From positions 1-13,596 of the forward strand of contig CAKPAK010000043.1 in NCBI GenBank assembly GCA_934132915.1: a DNA stretch of 13,596 nt, written 5' to 3'. This DNA is from an uncultured Bacilli bacterium. GTDB taxonomy: Bacteria > Bacillota_I > Bacilli_A > RF39 > UBA660. Under the pieces are notes generated by a model. The model was not told the origin of the DNA. It searched no databases and saw nothing but the letters and a program-made list of their open reading frames with translations. Below, one piece after another: positions 1 through 7,265 of this stretch. Each line of letters starts with the position of its first letter. The stretch's first letter is position 1. The position numbers were made by a program, and so were the translations under genes.

Positions 1-918
1 TTCGACCAAATAGAAAATCTCAAAAAAGAAGATATTGTCGTCTTAGAATTATCCAGTTTTCAATTAATGGAAATGCACACCTCCCCAACAATTGCTGTAG
101 TAACCAATATCAGCCCAGATCACTTAGACATACATGGAAGTTACGAAGAATACATCAATGCCAAAAAATACATTTTCAAAAATGGAACCAAAAACAGCAT
201 CTTAGTTCTAAACGAAGAAGATAAAATTGTCTCTTCATTTGCCAGTGAAGCAAAAGGCGAAGTAAGATACTTTGGCACCAACTCCCAAAAAGATCTGTAT
301 TATCTAAAAAACGAGAAAATATGGAATCAAGAAAAAGAAATCATCTCCACCGATCAACTCATTCTAAAAGGACGCCATAATTACCTAAACATCTGTGCTG
401 CCCTAACGGCTATCAAAGATTTCATTCCCGAAAAAGCCGATTTAGCAACGATTTTAAAGAGCATCACCAGCGTTCCTCATCGTTTGGAATTTGTCCGAGA
501 AATCAATCACATCAAATGGTATAATGACTCCGCCAGCACAACTCCAGATAAATGTCTAGGAGGAATATATGCCTTCACTGAACCAATTGTTCTAATTGCT
601 GGCGGTAGTGACAAAAACATTCCTTATACCCCCTTAGCAAAACCCGTTTTAGAAAAAGTCTCTAAACTAATTTTGTTCGGGCAAACAAAACAAAAAATTT
701 ATGATGCCGTCATGACAGAAGTAAAAAAACAAGCCAATAGCACTCTTCAAATCTATGTTTTAGACGATTTAGAAAGCGCAGTTGATGCAGCTGGAGAGGT
801 TGCTAAAGCAGGGGAGGTCGTCTTATTTTCACCCGCCAGTGCCAGTTTTGATATGTTCAAAAATGCCTATCAAAGAGGAGACATCTTCAAAGAGTTAGTC
901 AACAAAATAAAGGAGTAA
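1..918 (+). CDS. murD: UDP-N-acetylmuramoyl-L-alanine--D-glutamate ligase, 3' part (5' end outside window)
   Basis: Cytoplasmic Mur ligase that adds D-glutamate to UDP-MurNAc-L-Ala using ATP, a step in peptidoglycan precursor synthesis. The frame is open from base 1, so the Met codon at 67 is internal; 305 codons are visible of a usual ~450. The N-terminal UDP-binding domain and the P-loop lie upstream. Visible motifs, in fragment numbering, are ELSSFQL (16-22), NISPDHLDIH (36-45), a Lys pair near 55-56 where Mur ligases carry the carbamylated Lys, GRHNYLN (124-130), HRLE (160-163), NDS (175-177), GGSDKN (201-206) and SPASASFD (277-284). The NDS segment continues as ASTTP instead of the SKATN type of E. 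coli; I recall similar variants in other Bacillota MurD proteins. No other dcw-cluster gene follows; greA comes next from its own promoter. The identification is secure. Confidence 0.95.
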   Translation, partial: FDQIENLKKEDIVVLELSSFQLMEMHTSPTIAVVTNISPDHLDIHGSYEEYINAKKYIFKNGTKNSILVLNEEDKIVSSFASEAKGEVRYFGTNSQKDLYYLKNEKIWNQEKEIISTDQLILKGRHNYLNICAALTAIKDFIPEKADLATILKSITSVPHRLEFVREINHIKWYNDSASTTPDKCLGGIYAFTEPIVLIAGGSDKNIPYTPLAKPVLEKVSKLILFGQTKQKIYDAVMTEVKKQANSTLQIYVLDDLESAVDAAGEVAKAGEVVLFSPASASFDMFKNAYQRGDIFKELVNKIKE

Positions 919-926
919 CTCCGCCT

Positions 927-945
927 CAAAACGCGCACGTTTTTG
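927..945 (+). terminator. Possible weak murD terminator hairpin
   Basis: AAAACG at 928-933 and CGTTTT at 938-943 form a 6-bp stem with loop CGCA just after the murD stop. The T run is mostly inside the stem and is followed by GCCCC, so this is a poor intrinsic terminator. It sits in a short C-rich patch unlike the flanking DNA. Confidence 0.25.
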
Positions 946-980
946 CCCCACAAAAGCAACCAAAACCAAGCCAATTTTAG

Positions 981-1008
981 AAAAAAATAAACAAAATTTA
1001 TTTTTTTT
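981..1008 (+). terminator. A/T-only perfect hairpin upstream of greA
   Basis: Bases 981-991 (AAAAAAATAAA) pair perfectly with 997-1007 around a 5-base loop, giving an 11-bp stem whose 3' arm is a T run. It could end murD transcription before the greA promoter. With no G-C pairs it may also be only an A/T tract effect. Confidence 0.3.
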
Positions 1009-1024
1009 GATTGACATATTTTTC

Positions 1025-1053
1025 TTGACAAAATATGTATTTTATAGTAAAAT
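1025..1053 (+). promoter_or_regulatory. Vegetative-type promoter of greA-tig
   Basis: TTGACA at 1025-1030, a 17-base spacer and TAAAAT at 1048-1053 predict a start near 1060, about 20 bases before the greA ATG. A second TTGACA lies 14 bases upstream (1011-1016); its best-spaced partner, TATGTA at 1034-1039, is poor. The Shine-Dalgarno GAGGAGG at 1066-1072 is 8 bases from the ATG. Confidence 0.75.
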
Positions 1054-1080
1054 TTTGAAATAGTTGAGGAGGAATACATT

Positions 1081-1560
1081 ATGAAAACAAATAACGAAAA
1101 AGTTTATTTAACCGATCAAGGTTTTTTAGAATTAGAAAATGAATTAAACGACTTAAAAAATGTCAAAAGACCAGCCGTAATTAAGGCCTTAAAAGAAGCA
1201 AGAGCTCTTGGCGATCTATCTGAAAATGCCGACTATGATGCTGCACGAAACGAGCAAGCTCAAGTAGAAGGAAGAATCCAGGAATTAGAAAAAATCATGG
1301 AGAACGCACACATCATCGAAAAAAATTCAACCGATTCAGTATGTCTTGGAACAACTGTAAAAATTGAATATATTGAAGAAGATGATGATGAAACAGAAGA
1401 ATACATGATCGTTGGTTCAAAAGAAGCCGACCCATCAAATAACAAGATTTCTAACGAATCACCACTAGCAAAAGCAATTATGAATGCTAAAGCAGGGGAC
1501 ATTCGTGCTGTAGAAAGCCCAAATGGCACTTACAACGTCAAAGTTGTTGAAATACTATAA
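1081..1560 (+). CDS. greA: Transcription elongation factor GreA
   Basis: GreA enters the RNA polymerase secondary channel and stimulates cleavage of backtracked RNA, rescuing stalled complexes. The protein is 159 aa, normal for the family (~157-160). Residues ~8-80 form the antiparallel coiled coil with the acidic tip motif GDLSENADYDAARNEQ; D45 and E48 match the catalytic acidic pair (D41/E44 of E. coli). The C-terminal FKBP-like domain carries the family signature SKEADP, then a segment ending KISNESPLAKAI, and the closing P-N-G-T-Y motif. The start is fixed by GAGGAGG 8 bases upstream. It is the first gene of a probable greA-tig transcript: tig follows 38 bases later with no visible terminator or promoter between. 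Confidence 0.97.
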   Translation: MKTNNEKVYLTDQGFLELENELNDLKNVKRPAVIKALKEARALGDLSENADYDAARNEQAQVEGRIQELEKIMENAHIIEKNSTDSVCLGTTVKIEYIEEDDDETEEYMIVGSKEADPSNNKISNESPLAKAIMNAKAGDIRAVESPNGTYNVKVVEIL

Positions 1561-1598
1561 AGAATCCAAAAAATACAAAATAAAAGAAGGAGAATAGA

Positions 1599-2831
1599 AT
1601 GAAAAAAGTAGTAAATTACAAAGCACAAAAAGAAGAATGGGAAAAAGCAAAAGATGAAGCATTTAAAAAAATCAGTCCAAAACATAAAGTAAATGGATTT
1701 AGAGCCGGCAAAGCCCCAAGAAATGTCTTCGAAAGAAATTTTCCTGGACAGATCATGATGGAAGCTGCTGATATTCTAGTAGATAAAGAATATCAAAAAA
1801 TCTTATCCGAAGGAAAAATTTTACCTATTTTAGAACCAAAAATTGACATTGTGAAAGTAAACGATAACGAATTAGAGGTCAATTTCACTTTCATTTTAGA
1901 ACCAGAAGTAAAACTTGGTGAATACAAAAACTTAGGTCTTAAGAAAGAAAACGTAAAGGTATCAAAAGAAGAAGTAGACCAAAAAATTGAAGCCCTTCTT
2001 AAAGAATATACTGAACTTGTTATCAAAGAAGATGGCCCCGTCGCTGAAGGAGATATTGCAATCATCGACTTCGAAGGATTCAAAGATGGAATTGCTTTCG
2101 AAGGAGGAAAAGGGGAGAATTACTCTCTAGAAATTGGTAGTAAAACATTTATTCCTGGATTCGAAGAGGGAATTATTGGAATGAAAAAAGGAGAAGAAAA
2201 AGATATTTCATTAACCTTCCCTGAAGAATACCAAGAGCCATCCCTTGCTGGACAAAAAGTAATATTTAAGGTAAAAGTGAACGAAATCAAAACCAAAGAA
2301 CTACCAGAATTAAACCAAGATTTCTTTGATGACTTAGGAATGGAAGAGATTAAAACCAAAGAAGATTTAGAAAAAAGAATGAAAGAAGAAATCAAAAAAG
2401 AACATGAAGAAGAAGCCGAAAAGAAATATATTGATGCTTTATTAGAAAAAGCTGTAAATAACATGGAAATTGAACTAGATGAAGAAATTATCGAGGCCGA
2501 AGCAGAAGCAATGTATAACGACTTCATCTCTCACATGCAAGCAAGAGGAATTAATGAAGAATTATACTTAAAATACACGAACAGTACAAAAGAAAACATT
2601 ATCAATAGCATGAAAAAAGAAGCAGAAACCAGAGTGAAAAACAGTTATTTATTAAATGCAATTATTAAAGAAGAGAAAATAGAGGTTACACCGGATGAGG
2701 AAACAGAAAAAATTCAAGAATTAGCCAAAAAATATAATATGACAGAAGAAGACGTTAGAACCTCATTTGGTGGAAAAGAAGCATTTATCTATGATATAAA
2801 AGTTAGAAAAGCACTAGATTTAATGAAATAA
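1599..2831 (+). CDS. tig: Trigger factor (ribosome-associated chaperone, peptidyl-prolyl isomerase)
   Basis: Trigger factor binds the ribosome at the tunnel exit and shields nascent chains. Domains in order are: N-terminal ribosome-binding domain with the signature loop GFRAGKAP (33-40; GFRxGK type), FKBP-type isomerase domain (~149-232), and a helical, very charged C-terminal chaperone domain (~233-410). At 410 aa it is shorter than E. coli (432) or B. subtilis (~424). About 10 residues are missing before the signature loop, corresponding to the first beta strand. This is real as annotated: an in-frame TAA at 1581-1583 leaves no ATG, GTG or TTG upstream, and AGAAGGAG at 1585-1592 sits 6 bases from the ATG. 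From memory, similar short N-termini occur in uncultured gut Bacilli and Mycoplasmatota. It is the last gene of the greA unit, with a strong terminator right after it. Confidence 0.96.
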   Translation: MKKVVNYKAQKEEWEKAKDEAFKKISPKHKVNGFRAGKAPRNVFERNFPGQIMMEAADILVDKEYQKILSEGKILPILEPKIDIVKVNDNELEVNFTFILEPEVKLGEYKNLGLKKENVKVSKEEVDQKIEALLKEYTELVIKEDGPVAEGDIAIIDFEGFKDGIAFEGGKGENYSLEIGSKTFIPGFEEGIIGMKKGEEKDISLTFPEEYQEPSLAGQKVIFKVKVNEIKTKELPELNQDFFDDLGMEEIKTKEDLEKRMKEEIKKEHEEEAEKKYIDALLEKAVNNMEIELDEEIIEAEAEAMYNDFISHMQARGINEELYLKYTNSTKENIINSMKKEAETRVKNSYLLNAIIKEEKIEVTPDEETEKIQELAKKYNMTEEDVRTSFGGKEAFIYDIKVRKALDLMK

Positions 2832-2833
2832 AG

Positions 2834-2867
2834 AAAAAATAGTCTAAAACATTGGACTATTTTTTTT
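2834..2867 (+). terminator. Intrinsic terminator of greA-tig
   Basis: Bases 2834-2847 pair with 2852-2865 (core AAAAAATAGTC / GACTATTTTTT, extended inward by one G-T and two A-T pairs) around a 4-base loop, followed by 8 T at 2860-2867. It begins 2 bases after the tig stop. Confidence 0.9.
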
Positions 2868-2986
2868 AAGAAATAATATGAAGGTATACTCTTTTCTTCT
2901 CTAATAATAAAGGAAAAAAGGAAAAGACACGATCAGTATTATTTTGTAAACAAAGAATTAAAATCACCACTAAATACCTTTTTTTC

Positions 2987-2995
2987 TGTTATACT
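2987..2995 (+). promoter_or_regulatory. Extended -10 promoter of mutS
   Basis: TGTTATACT is an extended -10 (TGn then TATACT at 2990-2995). No good -35 lies at 17 bases (CCACTA, 2967-2972), which an extended -10 can offset. The predicted start is near 3002, and AAAGGTGA at 3010-3017 is 6 bases from the mutS ATG. The rest of 2868-2986 shows no gene; another TATACT at 2885-2890 lacks a -35. Confidence 0.65.
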
Positions 2996-3023
2996 TAAGA
3001 CAAGTAGAAAAAGGTGAAGTAGA

Positions 3024-5573
3024 ATGAAAATAAGTGAAATTGACAGAACAAAATTAGCGCCCATGATGAAGCACTATGTAGAATTAAAAGATAAATATCC
3101 TGACGTAATCTTGTTATATCGCTTAGGAGATTTTTATGAAATGTTTTTTGAAGATGCTGAAGTAGTATCTCACGCCCTTGAATTAACACTAACCGGACGA
3201 AATGCCGGACTAGATGAAAGAGTACCAATGTGCGGTGTACCACATCACGCTGTAGACATTTACGTTGATAAACTAATCAAACAAGGTTTTAAAGTAGCAA
3301 TTTGTGAACAACTAGAAGACCCTAAATCCGCCAAAGGAATCGTAAAAAGAGATGTCACCGAAGTAATTTCTTCTGGAACAATTATTTCCTCTAATAGTCT
3401 TGATGAAAAAAGCAATAACTACATTGGTAGCATCTACGATAACGATTACTGTTACACCATCGCATACACCGATATTACAACAGGAGAACTCTATGCCGAA
3501 ATCATTCCTCATGATAAAGAAAAACTGATAAATAATATTTTATCTTATGGTTTAAAAGAAGTAATCGTAACAAAAAATCTCAATCCCACCATCACAAAGA
3601 TATTAAAAGAACAATACCATCTTACAATTACAACGGTAAATAATATCTTAGAAAATGACGATTATAAATTTTGTTACAAAAATGTAACCGATCCTAGATA
3701 TATAACAGCCATCAAGCATTTACTTTATTATCTCGTTATTGAACAAAAAAGAACATTAAGCCACTTACAAAAAGTAATCATTAACGAAACAGATAATTTC
3801 TTAAAAATGGACATTCATACAAAAAGAAACTTAGAATTAACAGAAAGCATCCGTCTCAAAGACCGAAATTATTCTTTATTATGGCTTTTAGACAATACCA
3901 AAACTGCTATGGGAAGCCGAAAATTAAAACAATGGATTGAAGCTCCTTTAAAAGAAAAGCACCCAATTGAAAAAAGACATGAAGTCGTCGGCAAATTAAT
4001 TGATGAATTTATTCTAGCAGAAGATTTGAGAAGAAATTTATATGAAATTTATGACTTAGAAAGACTAAGCGGTAGAATCGCTTTAGGAAATGCCAACGGA
4101 AGAGATCTCATTCAACTAAAAAACTCATTAAAAGTATTACCAGTTATTGCCAACATGCTCGAACAAATTCACTTTTATAGTGATATCAACCCTTTAACCG
4201 ATCTTTATCAATTACTAGAAGATGCCATATATGAAGAACCACCAATCACACTAAAAGAAGGATACCTAATAAAAGAAGGATTTTCAACGGAATTAGATGA
4301 ATTAAAAGACCTAAGAAGTGGAGGAAAAGACTTTATTAGTAAATTTGAAAAAGAAGAAAAAGAAAGAACAGGAATTAAAAATTTAAAAATTGGCTTCAAC
4401 AAAGTATTCGGTTATTACATTGAAATCTCCAAAGGAAATCTAAATCTTATTACAGATAGTATGGGATATATTCGAAAGCAAACATTAACAAATTGCGAAC
4501 GTTTTATCACCCCGTTATTAAAAGAAAAAGAAGACTTAATCCTAAGTGCCGAAGAAAGAATTATTAATCTTGAATATGAATTATTTATCGAAATTAGAGA
4601 TAAAATCAAAAAATATATTCCAAAACTTCAAAAAGTTGCTAAAACCATAAGTGAAATTGATGTTCTTCAAAGTTTTGCTCTAGTTAGTGAAAGATATAAT
4701 TATGTAAGACCAACCATAACATTAGATCACAGTTTAAAACTTATTGATTCCAGACACCCCGTAGTAGAAAGAGTCATAAAAGAAGAATATGTTCCAAATG
4801 ATATTGTGATGGATAACGGGACATATACACTTCTAATCACAGGCCCAAATATGGCCGGAAAAAGTACCTATATGCGTCAATTAGGAATCATCGCTATAAT
4901 GGCCCAAGTTGGATGCTTTGTTCCCGCAAAAGAAGCAAAATTACCCGTATTTGACCAAATATTCACAAGAATAGGAGCAAGTGATGATTTAGTTAGTGGC
5001 GAATCAACATTCATGGTAGAAATGATTGAAGCCACACATGCATTAAAAAATGCCACTAAAGATAGTTTAATACTCTTCGATGAATTGGGTAGGGGAACCG
5101 CCACTTATGATGGAATGAGTCTTGCTCAAGCTATATTAGAATACGTCAATAACAAAATCGGCTGTAAAACATTATTTTCAACACACTACCACGAATTAAC
5201 AAAATTAGAAAAAGAACTAAAACACTTAAAAAATAAACATGTCTCAGCCTCTGAAGATGGAGAAAATATTATTTTTCTACACAAAGTAAAAGACGGAAGT
5301 GTCGATAAAAGTTATGGAATTAACGTTGCAAAATTAGCAGGATTACCAAATGAAGTTTTAAATCGCTCATCCGAAATACTAGCAGCTTACGAAAACAATG
5401 ATCCTAGCAAAAAAGAAATTTCAATTCAAACAAGTTTACCTTTAGATACCATAACAGAAAAAGTTGTTGAAAAAAGTGAAGTAGAAAAAATCTTAAAAAA
5501 TACCAACGTACTAGAGTTAACACCACTAAAAGCTTTAAATTTATTATACGAATTAAAAGAAAAAATTAATTAA
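3024..5573 (+). CDS. mutS: DNA mismatch repair ATPase MutS
   Basis: MutS recognises mismatches and small loops in DNA and recruits MutL in an ATP-dependent way. The length, 849 aa, is typical of MutS1. The N-terminal mismatch domain has the Phe-X-Glu wedge F37-Y38-E39 within GDFYEMFFEDA, which separates it from MutS2. Connector, lever and clamp regions follow (~130-560). The ATPase domain has Walker A GPNMAGKST (607-615), the STFM signature region, Walker B LILFDELGRGT (D686-E687) and the FSTHYHEL switch (718-725). The C-terminal tail ends with an ALNLLYELK helix, and QTSLPL at 802-807 could be a degenerate sliding-clamp motif (inference). It is intact and monocistronic, with its own promoter and terminator. 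In many Bacillota mutL follows directly; here it does not. Confidence 0.97.
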   Translation: MKISEIDRTKLAPMMKHYVELKDKYPDVILLYRLGDFYEMFFEDAEVVSHALELTLTGRNAGLDERVPMCGVPHHAVDIYVDKLIKQGFKVAICEQLEDPKSAKGIVKRDVTEVISSGTIISSNSLDEKSNNYIGSIYDNDYCYTIAYTDITTGELYAEIIPHDKEKLINNILSYGLKEVIVTKNLNPTITKILKEQYHLTITTVNNILENDDYKFCYKNVTDPRYITAIKHLLYYLVIEQKRTLSHLQKVIINETDNFLKMDIHTKRNLELTESIRLKDRNYSLLWLLDNTKTAMGSRKLKQWIEAPLKEKHPIEKRHEVVGKLIDEFILAEDLRRNLYEIYDLERLSGRIALGNANGRDLIQLKNSLKVLPVIANMLEQIHFYSDINPLTDLYQLLEDAIYEEPPITLKEGYLIKEGFSTELDELKDLRSGGKDFISKFEKEEKERTGIKNLKIGFNKVFGYYIEISKGNLNLITDSMGYIRKQTLTNCERFITPLLKEKEDLILSAEERIINLEYELFIEIRDKIKKYIPKLQKVAKTISEIDVLQSFALVSERYNYVRPTITLDHSLKLIDSRHPVVERVIKEEYVPNDIVMDNGTYTLLITGPNMAGKSTYMRQLGIIAIMAQVGCFVPAKEAKLPVFDQIFTRIGASDDLVSGESTFMVEMIEATHALKNATKDSLILFDELGRGTATYDGMSLAQAILEYVNNKIGCKTLFSTHYHELTKLEKELKHLKNKHVSASEDGENIIFLHKVKDGSVDKSYGINVAKLAGLPNEVLNRSSEILAAYENNDPSKKEISIQTSLPLDTITEKVVEKSEVEKILKNTNVLELTPLKALNLLYELKEKIN

Positions 5574-5574
5574 A

Positions 5575-5598
5575 CCCTTATAATACAAGGGCTTTTTT
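5575..5598 (+). terminator. Intrinsic terminator of mutS
   Basis: CCCTT at 5575-5579 pairs with AAGGG at 5587-5591, loop of 7, followed by C and six T (5593-5598). The stem is short but well placed, 1 base after the mutS stop. Confidence 0.75.
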
Positions 5599-5835
5599 AA
5601 CATTTCAAATATAGAAGTTTACATAATATAGATTATAAGAACTTGCAAAAATAAAAAATCTAAACGATTTCTATAGAATTCCAATTGGATTTACCTATAA
5701 TAAAATTACTTATTCAATTTCAATTTTATAAAAAGGAATTTTATATCAAAAATTTATCTCAATTAAACTCAAGATGAATAATTTATGAATAATTATCCAA
5801 CTCGAATGGTTTTCAAGTCAAATTTTAGCGCATTC

Positions 5836-5951
5836 AAATTTAATTTGAAATGAATACCTTTTTATCCATCTTTTTAATTTTCGATTCCATATTTCGTTTT
5901 CTAAAATTTAAATTGAGATGAATAGTTGTTCATCTTTTTTAATTTCGATTT
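5836..5951. repeat. Two imperfect ~50-base direct repeats
   Basis: Copy A (about 5836-5887) and copy B (about 5902-5951) share ATGAATA followed by CATCTTTTTAATTTTCGATT (5867-5886) or CATCTTTTTTAATTTCGATT (5931-5950), which match at 18 of 20 positions and lie 64 bases apart. A more degenerate third relative begins near 5771 (AAGATGAATA, then TATCCAACTCGA). Confidence 0.5.
5916..5940 (+). terminator. Terminator-like hairpin in AT-rich region
   Basis: AGATGAA (5916-5922) and TTCATCT (5929-5935) form a 7-bp stem with loop TAGTTG, followed by a T run to 5940. It points in the mutS direction, and could be a backup terminator or the end of a small RNA from this region. Confidence 0.35.
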
Positions 5952-6231
5952 AAATTTAAAAACCTACAATTCATAATCAATAATAAGCTAATAATATAAT
6001 AATATAGGATTGGCTTATTATCTTTAAAACAAATGATAATTTATAATAAAATTTAATCGTAAATAAAAATTATATTATAAATAATGATAAAAATTTAATT
6101 AATTTGATATAATTAAACAATCAATCATATAAGTTAAATTGATTACAAAATAATTTAAATATAACTAACCAAGTTCAATATCAAAATAAGTTTAAACAAG
6201 GAAAGGAATAACTATCACTTTATACTAAAAT

Positions 6232-6272
6232 AAAAAAAAATAGGGGACTTAGATTTAATCTATCACTCCCCT
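6232..6272 (-). terminator. Intrinsic terminator of the HTH/peptide module
   Basis: On the minus strand AGGGGA (6272-6267) pairs with TCCCCT (6247-6242). An inner TAGAT/ATCTA stem lies beyond an internal loop. The hairpin is followed by A and nine T (complement of 6232-6240). The plus strand has no T tract after the hairpin, so it serves minus-strand transcripts. It puts the 30-aa ORF inside the transcribed unit. Confidence 0.88.
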
Positions 6273-6328
6273 CTTCTACTTAAAAATAAGTTTACACTTA
6301 TCTGTCTATCTGACTAATTAGTTATTTT

Positions 6329-6421
6329 TTACCTAATTCCAAAAATTTTAAAAACAATCTTAAGAGGTAAAAAGATCAAAGAAAACATTATTTTAACAGG
6401 AAAAAAAATAAAATTAATCAT
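6329..6421 (-). CDS. Small hydrophobic basic peptide (30 aa), unrecognised
   Basis: The ORF reads ATG (6421-6419) to TAA (6331-6329). A near-ideal Shine-Dalgarno GGAGGG (6433-6428) stands 6 bases before the ATG, directly after the stop codon of the HTH gene (12-base gap). The peptide has four basic residues (K10, K21, K25, R30), no acidic ones, and is otherwise mostly Phe, Ile, Leu and Val. Residues 6-16 (FFPVKIMFSLI) and 17-27 (FLPLKIVFKIF) form a tandem 11-residue repeat of the form F-x-P-x-K-I-x-F. It would very likely insert in or lie on the membrane. A terminator follows about 55 bases later. I do not recognise a family. A membrane-active toxin-like peptide, a small membrane regulator or a signal are all possible, and nothing in the sequence chooses among them. 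A chance ORF is unlikely given the Shine-Dalgarno and placement. Confidence 0.65.
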   Translation of the reverse strand: MINFIFFPVKIMFSLIFLPLKIVFKIFGIR

Positions 6422-6433
6422 CAAATTCCCTCC

Positions 6434-7216
6434 CTAATAATTATTATTCCTTGCTTGTATCTCTGCAATTTTGTCAAATACTTCACTAGCATTTTTTTCA
6501 TTAATCTCCATATAGCCTAATTCTCTTAGCGCTTGAACCTTAGCCGTATTTAATTCCTGAGTACGGCTTAATTTTTCTTCGTTTTTTCTCTCTAATTCAG
6601 CTTCCCATCTTCGATGAGACTCAGCCAACTTGTTCTTCGATGCACCACCATTAGTATATAAAGTCATCGCCGAATACATAATACTTTCAAAAATAAATTG
6701 ATTTTCTTCGTTAAAATCATATACATTATACTTTAAATAACCGTTATTTTTAGCAATATAACCTAAAATGTATTTTGTTTCCTTCATTCCAGTCAAAGAT
6801 TGAACAAAATGATATAAATACTTTAAAGTAATATAACTTTCTCTCGTTTTATTTTCGTTTAACATTTCTTTTAAAAGAAAAACAATATCTGAAATCAAAT
6901 CTTGTTCCTCTTTTTTTAGTCCTGCCAATTCAATAACTTCTTCTTTTTTAGAAGGTGTTTTTTTATAATTAAAAACTTTATTAGAAACAGACTGCAAGTA
7001 TTCATCCGTAAGTTCTTTTTCTGAAATTTCTTCACAACTTCTTACTTCTAACAAATTAAACAACAATTGACATTTTTCCGCAGGCATTTTATTTAAATCA
7101 TCACTATCTAAATAGTTATATACCATTTGCCTAGAAACTCCCAAATACTTTGCCAAATTAACCTTAGAAATATTTGTCTTTTTTAAAATTAAATTAATTT
7201 TATCAACAGTATTCAT
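6434..7216 (-). CDS. Helix-turn-helix (Cro/CI-like) DNA-binding protein, target unknown
   Basis: A 260-aa cytoplasmic protein. Residues ~5-58 form a Cro/CI (XRE)-type HTH domain, with the helix pair around 17-38 including NLAKYLGVSRQMVYNYL. No enzymatic motif or membrane segment is seen in the rest. Residues ~195-225 are rich in Arg, Glu and Lys (SHRRWEAELERKNEEKL) and could form a coiled coil for dimerisation; the C-terminus ends in an Asn-rich tail. AGAGGG lies 7 bases from the ATG, behind a strong promoter with repeated TTGACA elements, so self-regulation is plausible (inference). It is the first gene of a two-gene unit with the 30-aa peptide. Phage- or mobile-element-derived regulators look like this, but no integrase or other mobile gene is in the window. 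Confidence 0.85.
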   Translation of the reverse strand: MNTVDKINLILKKTNISKVNLAKYLGVSRQMVYNYLDSDDLNKMPAEKCQLLFNLLEVRSCEEISEKELTDEYLQSVSNKVFNYKKTPSKKEEVIELAGLKKEEQDLISDIVFLLKEMLNENKTRESYITLKYLYHFVQSLTGMKETKYILGYIAKNNGYLKYNVYDFNEENQFIFESIMYSAMTLYTNGGASKNKLAESHRRWEAELERKNEEKLSRTQELNTAKVQALRELGYMEINEKNASEVFDKIAEIQARNNNY

Positions 7217-7237
7217 GCTACATCCCTCTCTAATTCT

Positions 7238-7265
7238 ATTTTATCATGTTTACAGATTATGTCAA
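7238..7265 (-). promoter_or_regulatory. Promoter of the HTH/peptide module
   Basis: On the minus strand TTGACA (7265-7260), a 16-base spacer, and TAAAAT (7243-7238) preceded by TGA, an extended -10. The start is predicted about 15 bases before the ATG. Confidence 0.78.

Larger units (their letters stand above)
5599..6231. other. AT-rich region without a recognisable gene
   Basis: About 630 bases of extreme A+T content with dense stops. I see no credible coding frame, tRNA or known riboswitch. It contains imperfect direct repeats (5836-5951), an inverted pair TAATAAGC/GCTTATTA (5981-5988, 6013-6020), another pair AATCAAT/ATTGATT (6119-6125, 6138-6144), and a compact palindrome CATTCAAATT...AATTTGAAATG (5831-5852). 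It lies between the convergent terminators of mutS and of the HTH/peptide module. It may be a decayed insertion or an unrecognised RNA; the sequence does not decide. Confidence 0.6.

Noticed and set aside
67..69. ATG at 67 as the start of murD
   Set aside because: The frame is open to base 1 and encodes the conserved ELSSFQL motif upstream, so the gene begins outside the window.
870..1079. Minus-strand open frame of 69 codons between murD and greA
   Set aside because: It overlaps the murD end and the greA promoter antisense, with no Shine-Dalgarno or recognisable protein.
2120..2527. Minus-strand open frame of 135 codons, Ser-rich
   Set aside because: Shadow of the Glu/Lys-rich tig sequence on the other strand; composition is the expected complement.
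5793..5869. Two DnaA-box-like sites (TTATCCAAC, TTATCCATC) in AT-rich DNA, suggesting an origin
   Set aside because: Each matches only 7 of 9 bases, both belong to the degenerate repeats, and no dnaA, dnaN or other origin gene is nearby.
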